Shown here piece after piece: positions 24,920-39,180 of a stretch of DNA of 64,000 bases. Under the pieces are notes generated by a model. The model did no database searches. It was not told where the DNA came from and was given only the letters and a program-made list of their open reading frames with translations. The number at the start of each line of letters is the position of its first letter. Position 1 is the stretch's first letter. Origin of the DNA: Eulemur rufifrons (taxonomy: Eukaryota > Chordata > Mammalia > Primates > Lemuridae); contig NC_090989.1 of assembly GCF_041146395.1 (NCBI RefSeq), positions 248,238,843-248,302,842 of the forward strand, read 5' to 3'. The translations under genes were made by a program, and so were the position numbers.

Positions 24920-25603
24920 TTGATACTAAAACCAGGAAAGGACACATCAGGGGAAAAAAAAAAAAAAAAAGAAAACTACAGACCAATATCCCTTATGTAT
25001 ATAGATGCAAAATTTCTCAATAAAATCCTAGCAAACCGAATTCAGCTGTACATCAAAAAAATAATCCACCACAATCAAGTGTGCTTCATCCTAGAGATAC
25101 AAAGATGGTTCAACATATGTAAATCCATAAATGTGATTTATCACATAAATGGAAGCAAAAACAAAGACCATATGATCCTCCAGATAGACACAAAAAAAGA
25201 ATTTGACAAAATTCAGCACCCTTTTATAAGAATTCTTAACAAAATAGTCATAAACAGAACATACCTCAATATTATAAAAGCCACACACAGCAAACCCACA
25301 ACTAACATCATACTGAACAGAGAAAAATTAAAAGCATTCCCACTTAGAACTAGAATCAGACAAGGTTGCCCACTGTCACCACTTCTGTTCAACATAGTGC
25401 TGGAAGTCCTAGCCAGAATAATCAGGCAAGAGAAGGAAATCAAATTTATCCAAATGGGGAAAGAAGAAGTCAAACTATCACTCTTTGGTGACGAAATGAT
25501 CTTATACCTAGAATACCCCAAAAATTCTGTCAAGAGACTACTGGAATTGATAAAGAAATTCAGAAAAGTCTCAGGTTACAAAATCAATGTACACAAATCC
25601 TAG
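24920..25603 (+). pseudogene. L1 ORF2 reverse-transcriptase pseudogene, 227 codons open
   Basis: The longest open stretch in the window covers the palm and fingers of the L1 reverse transcriptase, the enzyme that copies L1 RNA at a nicked target. The motif with the first catalytic Asp is present (IDTKKEFDK, Asp about residue 90), as is [12 protein letters not shown] (147-158). The catalytic FADD box has become FGDE (189-192), replacing the second Asp. An A17-18 run near 24954-24971 inserts extra lysines before ENYRPIS. There is no endonuclease domain, no C-terminal half and no promoter. It is open by chance survival, not selection, and is certainly non-functional. Confidence 0.9.
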
Positions 25604-25680
25604 ATACCAACAGCAGTCATGCTGAGAATCAAATCAAAGACTCAATACCTTTCACAATAGCTACCAAGTAAATAAAATGC

Positions 25681-26172
25681 CCAGGATTCTGTGAGCCCTC
25701 AGTGGCAGGCAGCCTGCAGAGGCTAGCCAGCACTGTGCCATCCACAGGAGGTCCCAAACTTCTGGCAAGTCCTAATGCCAGGGTAGTTGCAACTGCACCA
25801 GGCTTCTGGTGCACCCTAGCACTATGTGTGCCATAGGGCTGTCCCAGACAAAACCAGTCTATAAAGACTGGAATAAGAACCTAATTTTTAAAATGTATAG
25901 ACATCGATGCATGACTACAAGGAAGAAAAACAATCAGGGAATTGTGACATCAGTAAACAGACAAAATAAGGTGCCAGTGACTGATCCTAAAGAAATGGAG
26001 ATGTATGAATAGCAAAACAAAGAAATCAAGATACATGTTTTAAGGAGACTCAGCAACCTTCTAGAAAATATAGAGACACAATTAAAAGAAATGAGGAAAA
26101 CAATAAGTGACTGGGATGAAAAATTTAATAGAGAAATTGAAATAATAAAAAAATCAAACAGACTAACCTGAG
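25681..26172 (+). mobile_element. Old L1 5'UTR/ORF1 start
   Basis: A GC-richer leader ('gagccctcagtggcaggcag') passes into 'ataaagactggaataagaac', 'cagtgactgatcctaaagaa' and 'tttaatagagaaattgaaat', as in the leader and ORF1 start of older L1. It follows the ORF2 fragment in the same orientation, so the order is 3' part then 5' part: two different L1 copies or a rearranged one. Confidence 0.65.
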
Positions 26173-26439
26173 AGTTTTATTGTAGGAAACAGGCAGCTCC
26201 ATCCAAAGGAAATTACATTTCTGTAGCTCCACCCAATTTATTCCAATCTATCAAGGCTCAAATGAAACTGGAGTGATTTGGCATCATTTGTTAACAAAAG
26301 GGATAAAATGGAGCTGGAAAATGTATATGTAAACAAACAAGCAACTACTCAGTTTTAAAATAATTGGGAGTGACAGCAGTGTGAAGGGTTTAAGCAAACA
26401 CCGTGATCAGAGAAACAAGGAACACATATTTTGTAAGGG

Positions 26440-26900
26440 TATATGTAGGCAGGATCAGAGCTAAGTGGTAGATACTGTGATGAACTTCCTAGATCCCCAC
26501 TGAGGATGGAAAGGCGTACTTCTCCAGTTGCTGTGAATGCTGCTGCCTAATGGCTCTCTCCTGCCAGCCCTCTCTGGAAGTTTCCCTGGGTTGGAGAGAC
26601 TGGCTTCACTTTCCAGTAGGCAGGCTACATCCAATGATTGGTAGCTTCTGCAGCATAAAGGCCTGCTCCACTTACAGGATACGATAAAGTGACATCTTGC
26701 CTTCAGAAATTCCTCCACTAACATATAGTCATTATGTTGGGGCTTTTGTTAAGACTAATCTTGTCTTCTGCCCAATCCTGCTGCTTCTTTCCTTACTCTT
26801 CTGTAGTGATAATCCCAAAAACACACTCTAAAAAACTTACTACAATTTGTTCTCCATCTTACATCTTCTATCCCCAAAAACCCAACGTTCAAAAAGGGTT
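26440..26900 (+). mobile_element. ERV-L-type LTR remnant
   Basis: The stretch with 'tcctgctgcttctttcctta', 'taaaaaacttactacaattt' and 'caaaaacccaacgttcaaaa' resembles the poly(A)-proximal end of ERV-L-class LTRs. The upstream part is GC-richer and has no diagnostic match. Boundaries and family are uncertain; no internal viral sequence is present. Confidence 0.45.
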
Positions 26901-27102
26901 CACAATAATCCAAGTTCATATCCATTGTCATTTACTGAGAGATCCATATAGATTGAGCAAGAGTAATTGTCCAAATTCTAGATAAATTATTACAATCAGT
27001 CATTCAAAAGATTTTAAAAATGTAGGACTGGGGCAACAAAAACTCAAAGAGGAAAATGGTAACACCCTTGATAGTAATCAAGTCTATCCAGATGAGGCCA
27101 CC

Positions 27103-27602
27103 TGTGGTATGGGAAAAAATGTCCCTCAAAGATATTCACATCTTAATCCCTAGAATTTATAGGTATGTTACTTTACATTAAAAAAAAAGCTACTTTTCAA
27201 ATGTGATTAAGGTTAAGGATAGAGACGGAGATTGCTCTTGATCATCCTGGTGAGTCTGATATAATCACACAGCTCCCTAGAGGCAGAGAACCTTACCAAG
27301 CAGTGGCCAGAGTGGTAGATATCAGTGTGGAAGAAGTGTCAGAGGGATGCAATGTTGCTGGATTTAAAATGGAGAAAGAGAACCAAGGACTGTGGTTAGC
27401 CATCAAAAGCTGGGAAAGGCAAGAAAACAGATTTTGCCCCAGAGCCTCCCAGAAAGAAACACAGCTGTGCTGGCATACTGATTTATTCCAATGAGACCGG
27501 CATTGGACTTCTCACCTTTAGAACTATGAGACAACAAATATGCATTGTTTTAAATCACTAATTTTACAATAATTTGGGACAGCAGTAATAGAAGTATAAC
27601 AC
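27103..27602 (+). mobile_element. LTR, same MaLR-like family as 18991-19515
   Basis: Shares in order with the copy at 18991-19515: a 'gtccctcaaagatattcaca' start, 'aatgtgattaaggttaagga', 'ttgccccagagcctcccaga', and the 'tttaaatcactaattttaca' end. It lacks a clear TSD. Small ORFs within (for example 27303-27494) are by-products of the repeat. Confidence 0.65.
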
Positions 27603-27725
27603 AGCATCTTTAAACTATCATCCTATCACCCGCTATCATATGTGAGACACCGGGGAGAGGAACCAAAGGCTTAAATAATGGCCATTGAAAGTGTCGTGAT
27701 GAGCAAGGAATGAGAGTCAATATAG

Positions 27726-29199
<1,474 letters not shown>

Positions 29200-29275
29200 C
29201 CTTTTTTTAATTTCAGGATATTATGGGGGTACAAACATTTTAGTGACATGTTATGGCTTTGCCTCTATTTAGAAT
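29200..29275 (-). mobile_element. Short L1 3'UTR tail insertion, minus strand
   Basis: The complement of 'aaaatgtttgtacccccata' plus an A/T-rich start at 29200 matches the tails at 4554-4762 and 6440-6599. Only the last 70 bp or so was copied. 29276-29771 beyond it is unassigned. Confidence 0.75.
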
Positions 29276-29779
29276 TAAACATAAGTATCTTGATAGTACC
29301 ATATCTTTAAGATGTTTTAGATCAGGAAAATACACTTTTATCACATTGTTGATAATTGTTTCATTCTCTCTTTCTAGAGCTCTTATTAGATGGATTAATT
29401 CTCCATGTCTCTTAAGGTTTTCATATTTTCTATCATTTTCTTGTTTTCAATTCTAAAGATATTTTTTTCCCAACTAAAGTTGTGATTACTAATTAGTACA
29501 TAGCTCCATATACTTTATTATTTTAGCTATTCTATTTAAGTTTTATTTTGGTTATGACATTTTTAATTCCAAACAAATCTTTCTTGTGGTTTTTCATTCC
29601 TTGTTTAATAGAGACAGTGGCTATTCACATCTTCCTGAAAATACTGATTAGAATTTTTAAAGTTCTTATGCACCTAAGAACTTAAAACTGTTTGCATGTC
29701 TTGCTCCTTCTTTACTGAATAGTTTCTTTTTTTTTTTTTTCCATCTAAACTGTCAGGTGATCAGAGTTGATTGTTCACA

Positions 29780-30100
29780 GTTTGTTTGTTTGTTTTGGGG
29801 TTTTTTTTTTTTTTTTTTTGTTTTTTTTTTTTGAGATGAGGTTTCTTTCTGCCACCCAGGCTTGAGTGCAGTGGCCTGATTGTAGCTCACTGGTAGAACT
29901 CCTGGGCTCAAGAGATCCTCCCGCTTCAGCCTCCCAAGTAACTGGGACTACAGGTACATGCCACGATGCCCTACTAATTTCCTTTTAAATTTTTTGTAGA
30001 AACAGAATCTCACTATATTGCCAAGGCTGGTCTCAAGTGATCATCCCAACTGAACCTCTCAAAGTGCTGAAATTATAGGTGTGAGCCACTATGCCTGGCC
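29780..30100 (-). mobile_element. Full-length older Alu, minus strand, with TSD
   Basis: Runs from the complement of the A-tail (29787-29832, T-rich) to the complement of the 5' 'ggccaggcatagtggctcac'. TGTTCACA lies on both sides (29772-29779 and 30101-30108). It lacks the lemur linker insert, and the substitution load suits an AluJ-age element. Confidence 0.93.
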
Positions 30101-30109
30101 TGTTCACAT

Positions 30110-32400
30110 TTTTGGATGAGTAGTCAGGCTGATCAGTGGAGGTAGCTGCTATGTGTTTTCTGTGGAACTGTGTAGGTCAATTTTCCAATAGTTCCCTCTC
30201 CTGGATGAGCATAAAAAGTAAGTTCTGCATGAGTTTGCAGGACATGCCAGCTAGCAGGTTTTGCTTACCATATGTTATGTAGCAGACAAACTGGGCACCC
30301 ACCTACTTCCAAAATAAGAAGGTAGATGATATTTCAGTAAATTTCTTTTACTCTCTCTTTTTTCTATTTTTGTTGATTTGGAAGGTCCACCCATGCTCTA
30401 GTTTTCTTCAGATCCTAATCCTGAACAAAAGAACTTCTTGTGGGTGGAGTTAATGCTATGCTTGCTTTAGAAAGAAAATGTTTATGCTGTGTTAATGTAG
30501 GTCCAGCTTTTGAAGATAGAAACATTTTTACTTAGATCTTGGTGGTATCATGAATTTTTTTTTTTTTTCCCTTTTGCCAAAGTTTGCTCCAGCTTGTGTT
30601 GTATGTTTCTGGGCTATAATGCTTTTCTTTACTTTTGATCTAATCTCATTTGCATTCTATATTCCAGAAATTCTTTAATTTTCTGGCTCACTATTGGCAC
30701 CTTTTCATATTACAGAGATATATTTTATTAAAAGAGAGGAAGTTCAGTATGCCATTATTTAATCTGTATAGCAACTCTACAAGGAAGCTTAAAAGGTCTT
30801 TTTCTCTTAGTCAAGAAACTAAGGGCCACATAAGTGGCCCTATGACTTAGTTTTTGAGTGATTGAGCTGCAATTTAACATCAGTTTCTCTGTCTCTATCT
30901 AGATCTCTCATTCTTAACCAGGGATAATCTTACATTCAATACTATTCAATTCCATCGAGTTCAACAAAACATATCCCGAATGCCTGACAGTAATAGTATA
31001 GTACAAGATCTGAAAATACAGAGAAGGCTAAAACAAAAGTCCTATCTTCAATAGACTTTTAGTTTTAAGTAGAATTTAGCAACGAAGGAAAATAGGGGAA
31101 AGAATAGGCCACACAATTTTTTGTAATATTATATTGCTTATCATACAATTTTGCATAAGATTGTTTTGGTATAGGCAAATTGAAAAACCAATGTAAATTA
31201 AAAGAATATTTACTATGTATGCTCCATATATGTTAAAGAAAATGTACCATGATTGCTTATCTTTTTTGTCTTGATATAATTTATAACATATTGAATATTT
31301 TAAGTAACATGCAAATGATAAAAATAAACCTACTTGTATACACATTAAAGGGATTAATCTTTTTTAAACCTATTTCCTACTTGTCAGAGTTAACGACAAG
31401 AAGGTAAGTGGAATAACAAGTAGTATTATTAATAAGTAAAATGCATTAAAATATATCTAGGAAAATCAATGACCTCGCTTAACTGTATAATTTACAGCCT
31501 GACTATATCAGTTTGAGTAAATAATATTTTGAAAGCTCCATGAAATGTAACATCATAGAGATCACTTGTCTCACTGTCTCTGATTTTAGAGAAACTGAAA
31601 TGTAAGGAAGTTAAACTTGCCCTAGGACATGCATAAATACAGAGGCATAGCCAAGCTTACTTCATACCTTGCTTCTCTTATCCACTTTTTCTTAATGGAA
31701 TGGGAGAATGGGAGGTCTTTCAGTTACCAAATTCTCCAAATTTTCCTTGAGGGAAAATTTTCCTTTGGTTGTAGGGAAGCACAGTATTTCAGCATGTTAG
31801 TATGATTCTTTTGAAAAATAACAGTTTAAGAAAGGTAAGATAATATAAAACAAATGGAAACTTAGTTTTATAGAAGAGATTTTTTTTATATATAATCAAA
31901 TTTGTTTCATTAAAGGCCCAAACATAGGCTATCTAATAAAATCAATAATGTTCTTTTGGTTGTTGACATCTATCATATTAAGAATACTGCTGTTTTCCTC
32001 CATCATAAGAATTTACACAGGAGACAGACTCATATGGTGCATGACACAGGGTCATATTTTCCACCTATTTCACTTTATTTCCAGAGTAAATTAAAAAAGT
32101 GAAACACTGTTATTGACTGAAGGTAAGTAAAATTTTTCACAGAATCCAGTGATGATTAATGGAAAGAACAATATTAGGAGATATATTTACATTCCCTATA
32201 AACACTGAAGATGTGAGGTAGGAAATTTATCTTCCACTATGTAGGCACATTTTACCTATTGTAGATTCAAATTGCATTAATTAGAAAATCACCAATAGAC
32301 AAATACCACAGAAGTAATTATTGCAGACAAGATTCTTCAGTGGATGCTAAGAGTAATGGATGAAAGCTTGAGAAAAAAAAGGATTCACTGCAGTCTTAAA
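30110..32400. other. No recognisable feature
   Basis: AT-rich with a T14 run at about 30547. Nothing assignable. The ORF at 31076-31345 (minus, 89 codons) is hydrophobic and AT-driven, without domain evidence. Confidence 0.45.
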
Positions 32401-33000
32401 GTATTTACATTAAGATATTTATTAAACTACAAATGGAAATAAGTAATCCAGCAAACACCATTCTAACCAAATGATAAAAGTTAACATCACCAGTAATAAC
32501 ATACATCAATATTATGGACATTTTGATATGATGCATTGAAAAGGACACATCATCATTTCTGTAGTATTTATGCCAAACACTCATAAGCTCAGTCCAATAA
32601 TGAAAAAAAAAACCATATTGAAGGACATTCTACAAAGTAATTATTTAGTAGTTCTACTCATATGCATCAAGATCATCAAAAATAAAGACTACGACCCTGT
32701 TGCAAATTGAAAAGGACTAAAACAATAATAATAATAATAATCCCCCCAAAATGCAATGTGGAGGCCTGAATTAAATCTTGAACCAGAAAAAAGATATTGT
32801 GGAAAACTGGTAAAATTTGAATATAATCTGTAGTTTAGTTAATAGTATTGTATAAATGTTAATTTCCTGGTATTTATAACTTTACTATGATATGTCAGAG
32901 GTTAATATTAGCAGAAACTGATGAGGGATCTATAGGAAACTCTGCATTATTTTTGAAACTTTTTGATTCTAACATTATTTCAAAATTAAAAGTTAAATCA
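32400..33000 (+). mobile_element. Ancient L1M-type 3' end
   Basis: Matches an old element end by order of blocks: 'attgaaggacattctacaaa', 'cagtccaataatgaaaaaaa', 'tctgtagtttagttaatagt' and 'tttcaaaattaaaagttaaa'. It includes an (AAT)n run at 32722-32741. The family is a guess; repeat nature is likely. Confidence 0.6.
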
Positions 33001-33369
33001 TTTCAGCATGGGAATACAAACTTTGAGGTAACCCACTTTCTCCAAACAACGTGTAAAATGTCAGTGAAAGAAAAAGGATCAGCTTTAGGGGGGCTGCTTT
33101 TATTTCTATCAGAAAATACTAACACTCACATGAGGAAGAAAAGGAGGCCTACATGGCTGGGACCAGAAGGTGGGCATTGAGGGAGACCTGGAAAGGCTTA
33201 AAGACTTTTACATCCGTGGATATGTCTATTACCATGCTTCATTGGAAATGAAAGGTGGTGTCCTGGAAAAATTACATGGAGTACCAAGACATGGAGGCAG
33301 CATTGCATACATCCTGGAGAGAGCATGATTTAGAGTAAAAATGGTGGGTTTCAAAGGCAGAACAATCAG

Positions 33370-33510
33370 TTCACCGTGGTTTTTGTTTGCACTTCCCTAA
33401 TGATTAATGGTTTAGGATCTTTTTATGTGCTTGTTGGACATTTGTATATGTTCTTTGGAGAAATGTCTATTTAAGTAATTTGTCCATTTTAATTGTTTTT
33501 CCTCACTATA
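33370..33510 (-). mobile_element. L1 ORF2 C-terminal fragment, minus strand
   Basis: Its complement has 'atagacatttctccaaagaa' and 'aagatcctaaaccattaatc', typical of ORF2 near the C-terminus. Short, isolated relic. 33000-33370 is unassigned. Confidence 0.75.
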
Positions 33511-33671
33511 GTTTAACGAAGAGAGTTTTACACTTTGAACCAAGAGAGGAGGATGGGTAAGGAATAGAAGAGATATGATTAAGAACTTTGGCCACAATCC
33601 AGCATATTAGGCTGTACCTGGATATTTTATGGTGTGTTGACAGGGAGGATAACGTAAACCAATTGCTATTC

Positions 33672-33827
33672 CCTAGGGCTGCAGTCCCCCACCCCCGGTT
33701 CCCTAGACTGGTAGTGGTCCACGGTCTCTTAGGGACCAGGCCACAGAACTCTGTAGTGCCACCCCCGACCCTCATCAGTGGGAAAATTGTCCCTGGTGCC
33801 AAAAAGGTTGGGGACTGCTGCCCTAGG
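33672..33827. mobile_element. DNA-transposon MITE with 18-bp inverted termini
   Basis: The left end CCTAGGGCTGCAGTCCCC (33672-33689) is inverted at the right end (33810-33827) with one mismatch. The inside ('ggcaccaaa' type block on the complement) resembles a common GC-rich primate DNA transposon whose ends read 'ggtccccaacc'. Internally deleted to about 156 bp. No clean TSD. Confidence 0.65.
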
Positions 33828-33829
33828 AA

Positions 33830-36800
33830 GTACTATATCATAGTGAAAATAATGGTTAACAAAGAATCCACAGGTTACAGGGAAATGGCAACATCTGGAA
33901 GCCCCATACCCACAATCACAACAGATGGCTATTCCCCAAGGGATATAAAAGTAACTACTTTCTTTAAATAAGCCATCTGTCTGAACAATCATTTTTACCA
34001 ATTAATAAAGAAGGCATTTGAAGTGCTGAGAAATTTGTTAACTCTAAAAGCAGGAAGGAAAAAGGAACTATGATTTGCCCAATTATACAAAGACACAATT
34101 CCATGACATCTATGTTGAATATGAAAAAGGATCTAGTTTTGTTACCCTTTCTGAAATATTCTGTGGACTAGCTGAATTGGTAAAAAAGCAAATCAATAGA
34201 CGAAACTCATCTGTGATGACAAATTTGACTTGGTTGACAGCAGTTTATATGATCATTGATCACCAAGATCAAATCAGGCAAAACAAAGCAAGTCACACAC
34301 TCTTGTGATAAAGCTCTGGCTCATGGTATTATACTGGTGGTAAATTCAAGAAGGTGGGTAGTTTTATTATATCTTTGTGTTGTTTCATTATTCTAATATG
34401 GATTAAACCCCCACCTACTGCTCACTAGCCCTCTTCCTCATTTCTGCTCCAGCTGTATGGAAACATTTAGAGTTCCACTGCCCATATTGTTTCACACTAA
34501 CAAGACCATGTAGATGCTGCTGTCAATTCCAAATGACCTTCTCCACTTCTACAAATTGCAAAGCCTTCTCATTCTTCAGGTTTCAGCTCAAGCATATTTT
34601 CTGTGAAGAATCATTTTATCCTCCAAGAAAGCTAATGACACTATCTTAGCCTCCTCACTGTTTCTAATATTCATCAATAGTGCAGCATTTTTCTCACTGA
34701 ATTTATTCATTGTAAAAGGTTCACTCCCATATTGATGTGTGACTACATAATAAAACAGACTGTATCTCACTCACTTTTGTAGCCCTGTTTCCTGAAAATA
34801 AAATTTAATAATAAAAAGTTTGTTAATGAATAAATCAGATTGGAAATACTATTGACAAAATGAGTTTGCTTTAAAAAAATCGTATCATTTATTCTTCTGC
34901 TAAACCTTTAATCTTTGTTGCTTAAAATAAAGAGCTTTAGATAAAATTACATATTCTCTCTTTTCTAGCAACTAGCAGAAATAAATTTCAATTTTTTAAA
35001 ACATTTAACTGTCTGGATACAGAGATACTGAGATTTGTAGATCTGACTCTTTGGATTTAGGGTTAGGATTTACTACATAAGTTTTGGTGTAACCTGTAAT
35101 CCAACTTTAAACCTGAAAATTCATGTTATTCAGACATGTTGGTTCCCTATCCACCCCCATAAATTTGTATTAATATTTAATAATAAAAATAGAATAAGAA
35201 ACTTCCTAGTGATCAGAAAACCTGATCTAATTTCTTAGCTATTTATATAATAACTATTCTCAATCACACAAAATGGAAAAATCTAATATTCATTTACTCT
35301 GGTTTTACTGCAGGGATATAATGTTTCTTCCCCTCTCCCACCCAAATTTCCTGGGGCCAGACACATAGGGTGGAAAGCTATGCTATAGGCAAAGCTTGCA
35401 CACCACAGTAAAAGTAACAATAGTACATATACAACACTACTTACACACCTTTCCTTCCCAAAAAACCAAAAAATCAGTTCTTGTTGAGGACATCTGTATG
35501 AATACACAGCCTGGCTAGATTTAAAAAAGCTGCTCACTGCAAGTTTGTTGGTTCTCTATAAATATATGAATATGAATCTATGTGTGTGTGTGTATATATA
35601 TAATATATATGTATAATTGCACATTGATACCCACCTTTGCCAAAGTGATGGAAAATGGCTTCCTTTTTTTTGTATACTATCTCAAATATTTACCCATCAG
35701 TCTCAGTTTTTTTATATCACCTCATCCCATTTTTTTTTTCTCAATAATTTTCTGAGTAGGGAGCCTTTGCTCTTGGCAGCCCTTAATGATGTTGCTTAAG
35801 GAAGGAAGTGCTTAGAATGAATTTTATGTCTGCTTGTTATATCCAAGTAGGAAAGTACTTTTGCGTCCTATTCCTTGCCTGTTCTTAGTGCTGCATTCTC
35901 CCTCTGTTGATGGATTGTTTCCTGTCTGCAATCACTAACCACAGTGTCTTTCAGTCTGGGATCCTGCACGTTAATCCAAGCTGTCTCATTGTCCTGTCCT
36001 CTTAATTTAAATGCTTGTCTCTTTGCTTCTCAGTCTAATAGCTCATTCCTTCTCCTACCCTATTACCCAGCATTGTTTCTCCATCATATCACTTGCAATT
36101 TCCAAGATGACATATTTTACTTCAGATCATAGCTCATTTAGTCTTTTCTCCTGCTGGTATGCTAATAGCATCTCAAGCTAATCATTAATTTCCACCCTGT
36201 GGTTTCAATAATTCCTTCCATGCTAAATCTTGCATAGGAAAATTGTTTTAGGTTTGGCACCTCAACTTAGTCTAAGGGAAAAGTGAGCCAGAAGATGCTG
36301 CGTCACTGCTAGAGGCCCCTCTGGTCAATGGGAGCTTTATTGCTCACCTCGTTAAAGGATTCTAAAGGGGTGGAAGAATACAAAGCAAGAAATGACTTTA
36401 AATTTGCTGCTTTATATGTGTTTAATGGAAGTCTTTTGGAAATGAATAGGAAATATTTTGTAAAATTATTGTTTGGTAAACTTATAAATAAATACATGCC
36501 ATTGGGTATAAAAATAAAGCATGAAAAGAGATGGAAAAAACCAGAAAATATTAGTGGAGCATCTTCAGAGATCAAGTTCAAGTCTTTCTTTTTACAGAGG
36601 AAACAACTGAGGCCCATGGAGCTCAAAAGATCTGCCATGTGTCACACACCCTGTTAGATGAGGTTCATTAGCCGGGAAGTAATAAGCTGATGGCTAACTT
36701 TAATTTGCTGTGCCTGAGATAAGAGAACAAACAACTAGCTCCAGGTTCCTGGTCAAACCCACTTCTTTTCACCCACCTGGAATTCATCTAGAGCCAAACA

Positions 36801-38610
36801 CAGTTGCTCCTAGGCATGGATCTTGATGCAGTACAACATATTCAAGTACCCTATACACAGTATTTTCTCCATCCCCAAATAGCTACCATTACTCTGGTGT
36901 GGTCTGTGTTTGGGAGAACAGCTCAGAAAAGAAAAACAGCAGAATATGAAAGCTAGCTCTAGGTCTGAGCTGGTGCTCTCTTTTTCTTTCTCACGTGTGT
37001 GTGTATAAAACACATAATCCCTAGTTATATTAATTTATTTTTTCTACCTAATTCTTTGTTTTGGTCTCTGTCTTTCATATTATTCAATACCTACAAATCT
37101 GTACCCCCTGACACACAAATATTAATATATATATTTTATGTTACCTTTCATATTTAAGTTCAGGATACTAAAATACTGGTAGAAGCTCTCTAAGTTGGGT
37201 GAAAAAAGAAGACTGTCAACTGGTGGTTTTCCATGTAGAAAGATCAAATGGGCAGATGGCAGATCCATTTAATTGGGAAACTTCTAAATATCAATATCTG
37301 TAAGTCTTTTCCACTGAGTCACTCAGTGTCTTCCTAGAATGATCCACTTATCTCATGCCTGGGGTGTGTACATCTGGCTGCCTGCATTCTAGAAGTGTAA
37401 TTCTATTCAAGAGAGTTGAAAGTCCTATCATCCCATGTACTGAATTTCACTTATTTCGCTTCTATTTTTTTTTTTTTTTGGAGTGCAGCTCTCTCTCTCT
37501 CTCTCATTCTGCATTCTGAACTGACCAATGTCCTTGGGTCTGATGCTTCTCTGGTTCAAGTTTCCCAGTTCTCTGGTAAACAACCTACATTTGAGAGTAG
37601 TCACTAAGACGCATGGAATGAGAAAGCAACCTGTGGATATATATGTTCCATATCATCCTTTTAAGCAATTCCTCCAATTTTACCCCACATATAACGAGCA
37701 GTTCCCACTCCCAGACTTACACTCCACCCCATACTATCAATGCTTCTGATTCCTGAGTCTTTTCAAGGTTCTTTAGCATACATTATCTTGCTGTCCATTT
37801 GCATTATCCTCTGTAGTTACTTGACAATCAGCTTTCTGAATCTGCTAATGCTTCCTCCACATTTCATCATTAAAAATTTGTTATCATCTTTTATCCACTA
37901 TAGTTTCCTCTACTGTTCTCTTTGTAACTACAATTACACAATTTGAAAATCCTTTGTTTTAATTTTATTAAAGTTTCATCAGGCAGCAGAGAATTAGTCT
38001 GGATTCAGCTTCCGACTCTTGGATACAATCTAAGTGAAGTAAGGAATAGAGGATTTATTATTTATTATCCATTATTATGTGGTTTACAAAATCACTAAAA
38101 AGGCTAGATAAGCAGCTCTTGAAGAACTCCCTGAAAACACTGCTAAACAAGCCCACTAAGGAACAGGCTGACTCTGATGTTTGAGATATTTGAGAATTAG
38201 AAAGCCTCCAGCATTATTGCTGACTCCAGGACCATACTGCATCTGCCATGAACTGGGCCAAGAAAATATTTGCCCCACATCTTTCCACAGCTATAAAACT
38301 AGGTTCCTAACTTTAGATTTCTAGTACAGCTCATACAGACCAAACATAATTAATTATGATCATGCTTGCTGGCATAGAGCCATATTTCTGCTTCATGATG
38401 TTTTCTTTGCCTTCAAAATCAAATGCTAATGTTTTCGCTTGGTTTAAGCTAAATAATATGCATGATCTAAACTGTAATGAAGTCTTGGAAATGTGGCATT
38501 TAGCTTTCCATCTACTAATATGTAGTAAGGATTTGGAAGAGAATTGGAATGGATTTGAATGAGCTTTTATAAAGTATCTTCCATATCTATTTCCTATTGA
38601 ATCAGATGTG
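33830..38610. other. Mostly unassigned; L2/MIR relics
   Basis: 34520-34780 shows an L2-like order of words ('atgaccttctccacttctac', 'caggtttcagctcaagcata'). 36580-36660 looks MIR-like ('agaggaaacaactgaggccc'). A GT/TA microsatellite is at 35578-35612 and (CT)n at 37489-37507. ORFs of up to 127 codons in this interval have no domain, and the overlapping ones at 33588-34001 cover the MITE and its flank. Confidence 0.5.
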
Positions 38611-38617
38611 TACATTT

Positions 38618-38834
38618 CAGTGGTTCTCAATTAGAGGTGATTTTTCTCCCTGGAGTCAGTTGGCCATGTCATTTTCGAGTGTCAAAACTAGGGTTTAGTA
38701 TCAGCTTCTAGTGGTCAAGAATATTGCTAAAAATAAAGAATATTGCTAATCATCATACAATGTACAGGACAGCCCCCGACAAAAAAAGAATTATCTGGTC
38801 CAAAATATCAATAGTACCAAAGTTAAGAAACCTG
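38618..38834 (+). mobile_element. MER5A-like hAT MITE
   Basis: Begins CAGTGGTTCTCAA and ends 'agttaagaaacctg', the hAT-Charlie MER5A termini. The inside has 'caatgtacaggacagccccc' and 'aattatctggtccaaaatat' in consensus order. Near full length with a small internal duplication ('aagaatattgctaa' at about 38719 and 38737). The 8-bp TSD has decayed. Confidence 0.9.
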
Positions 38835-39180
38835 AATATATATTGATGATAGCTTTTTTCTCTCAACACTTCCAATATTTCTCTCCACTTTCTTCTTACT
38901 TGCATCATTTCTGAGGATGTCATAAAGAATTCTTATCGTTGTTCCTATATAGGTATGATGTTTTCTCTTCTCACTTATTTCAAGATTTTTTTCTTTATCT
39001 TTGACTTTTTAAATATTAATATGATATTTTGAATAGGATATGTCTAGACGTATTTTTTTGTTTGTTTGTTTCTTTGCACTTTGCATTTATCTTGCTTGGT
39101 TTTCTTTGAATTTCCTGGACCTGTGGTTTAGTGTCTGACAGTAATTTGGGGAAATTCTCAGTCATTATTGCTTCAAAAAT

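Larger units (their letters stand above)
24330..25680 (+). mobile_element. L1 ORF2 fragment (reverse-transcriptase part), split
   Basis: Runs from the RT upstream region ('aaaaaagtcctggaccagat') to 'tacctttcacaatagctacc'. It is interrupted at 24413-24804 by a retrocopy capped with telomeric repeats, after which the L1 resumes exactly at 'ttcacagctgaattttacca'. It joins an L1 5'-end segment at 25681. Confidence 0.9.

Noticed and set aside
33588..34001. Two long overlapping ORFs on opposite strands (127 and 90 codons)
   Set aside because: Both cross a DNA-transposon MITE; overlapping open frames come from its GC-rich, stop-poor sequence. No domain.
35045..35075. Second telomere-like stretch ('tttagggttaggattta')
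   Set aside because: Only one full TTAGGG unit with degenerate neighbours; expected by chance and not at an insertion junction.
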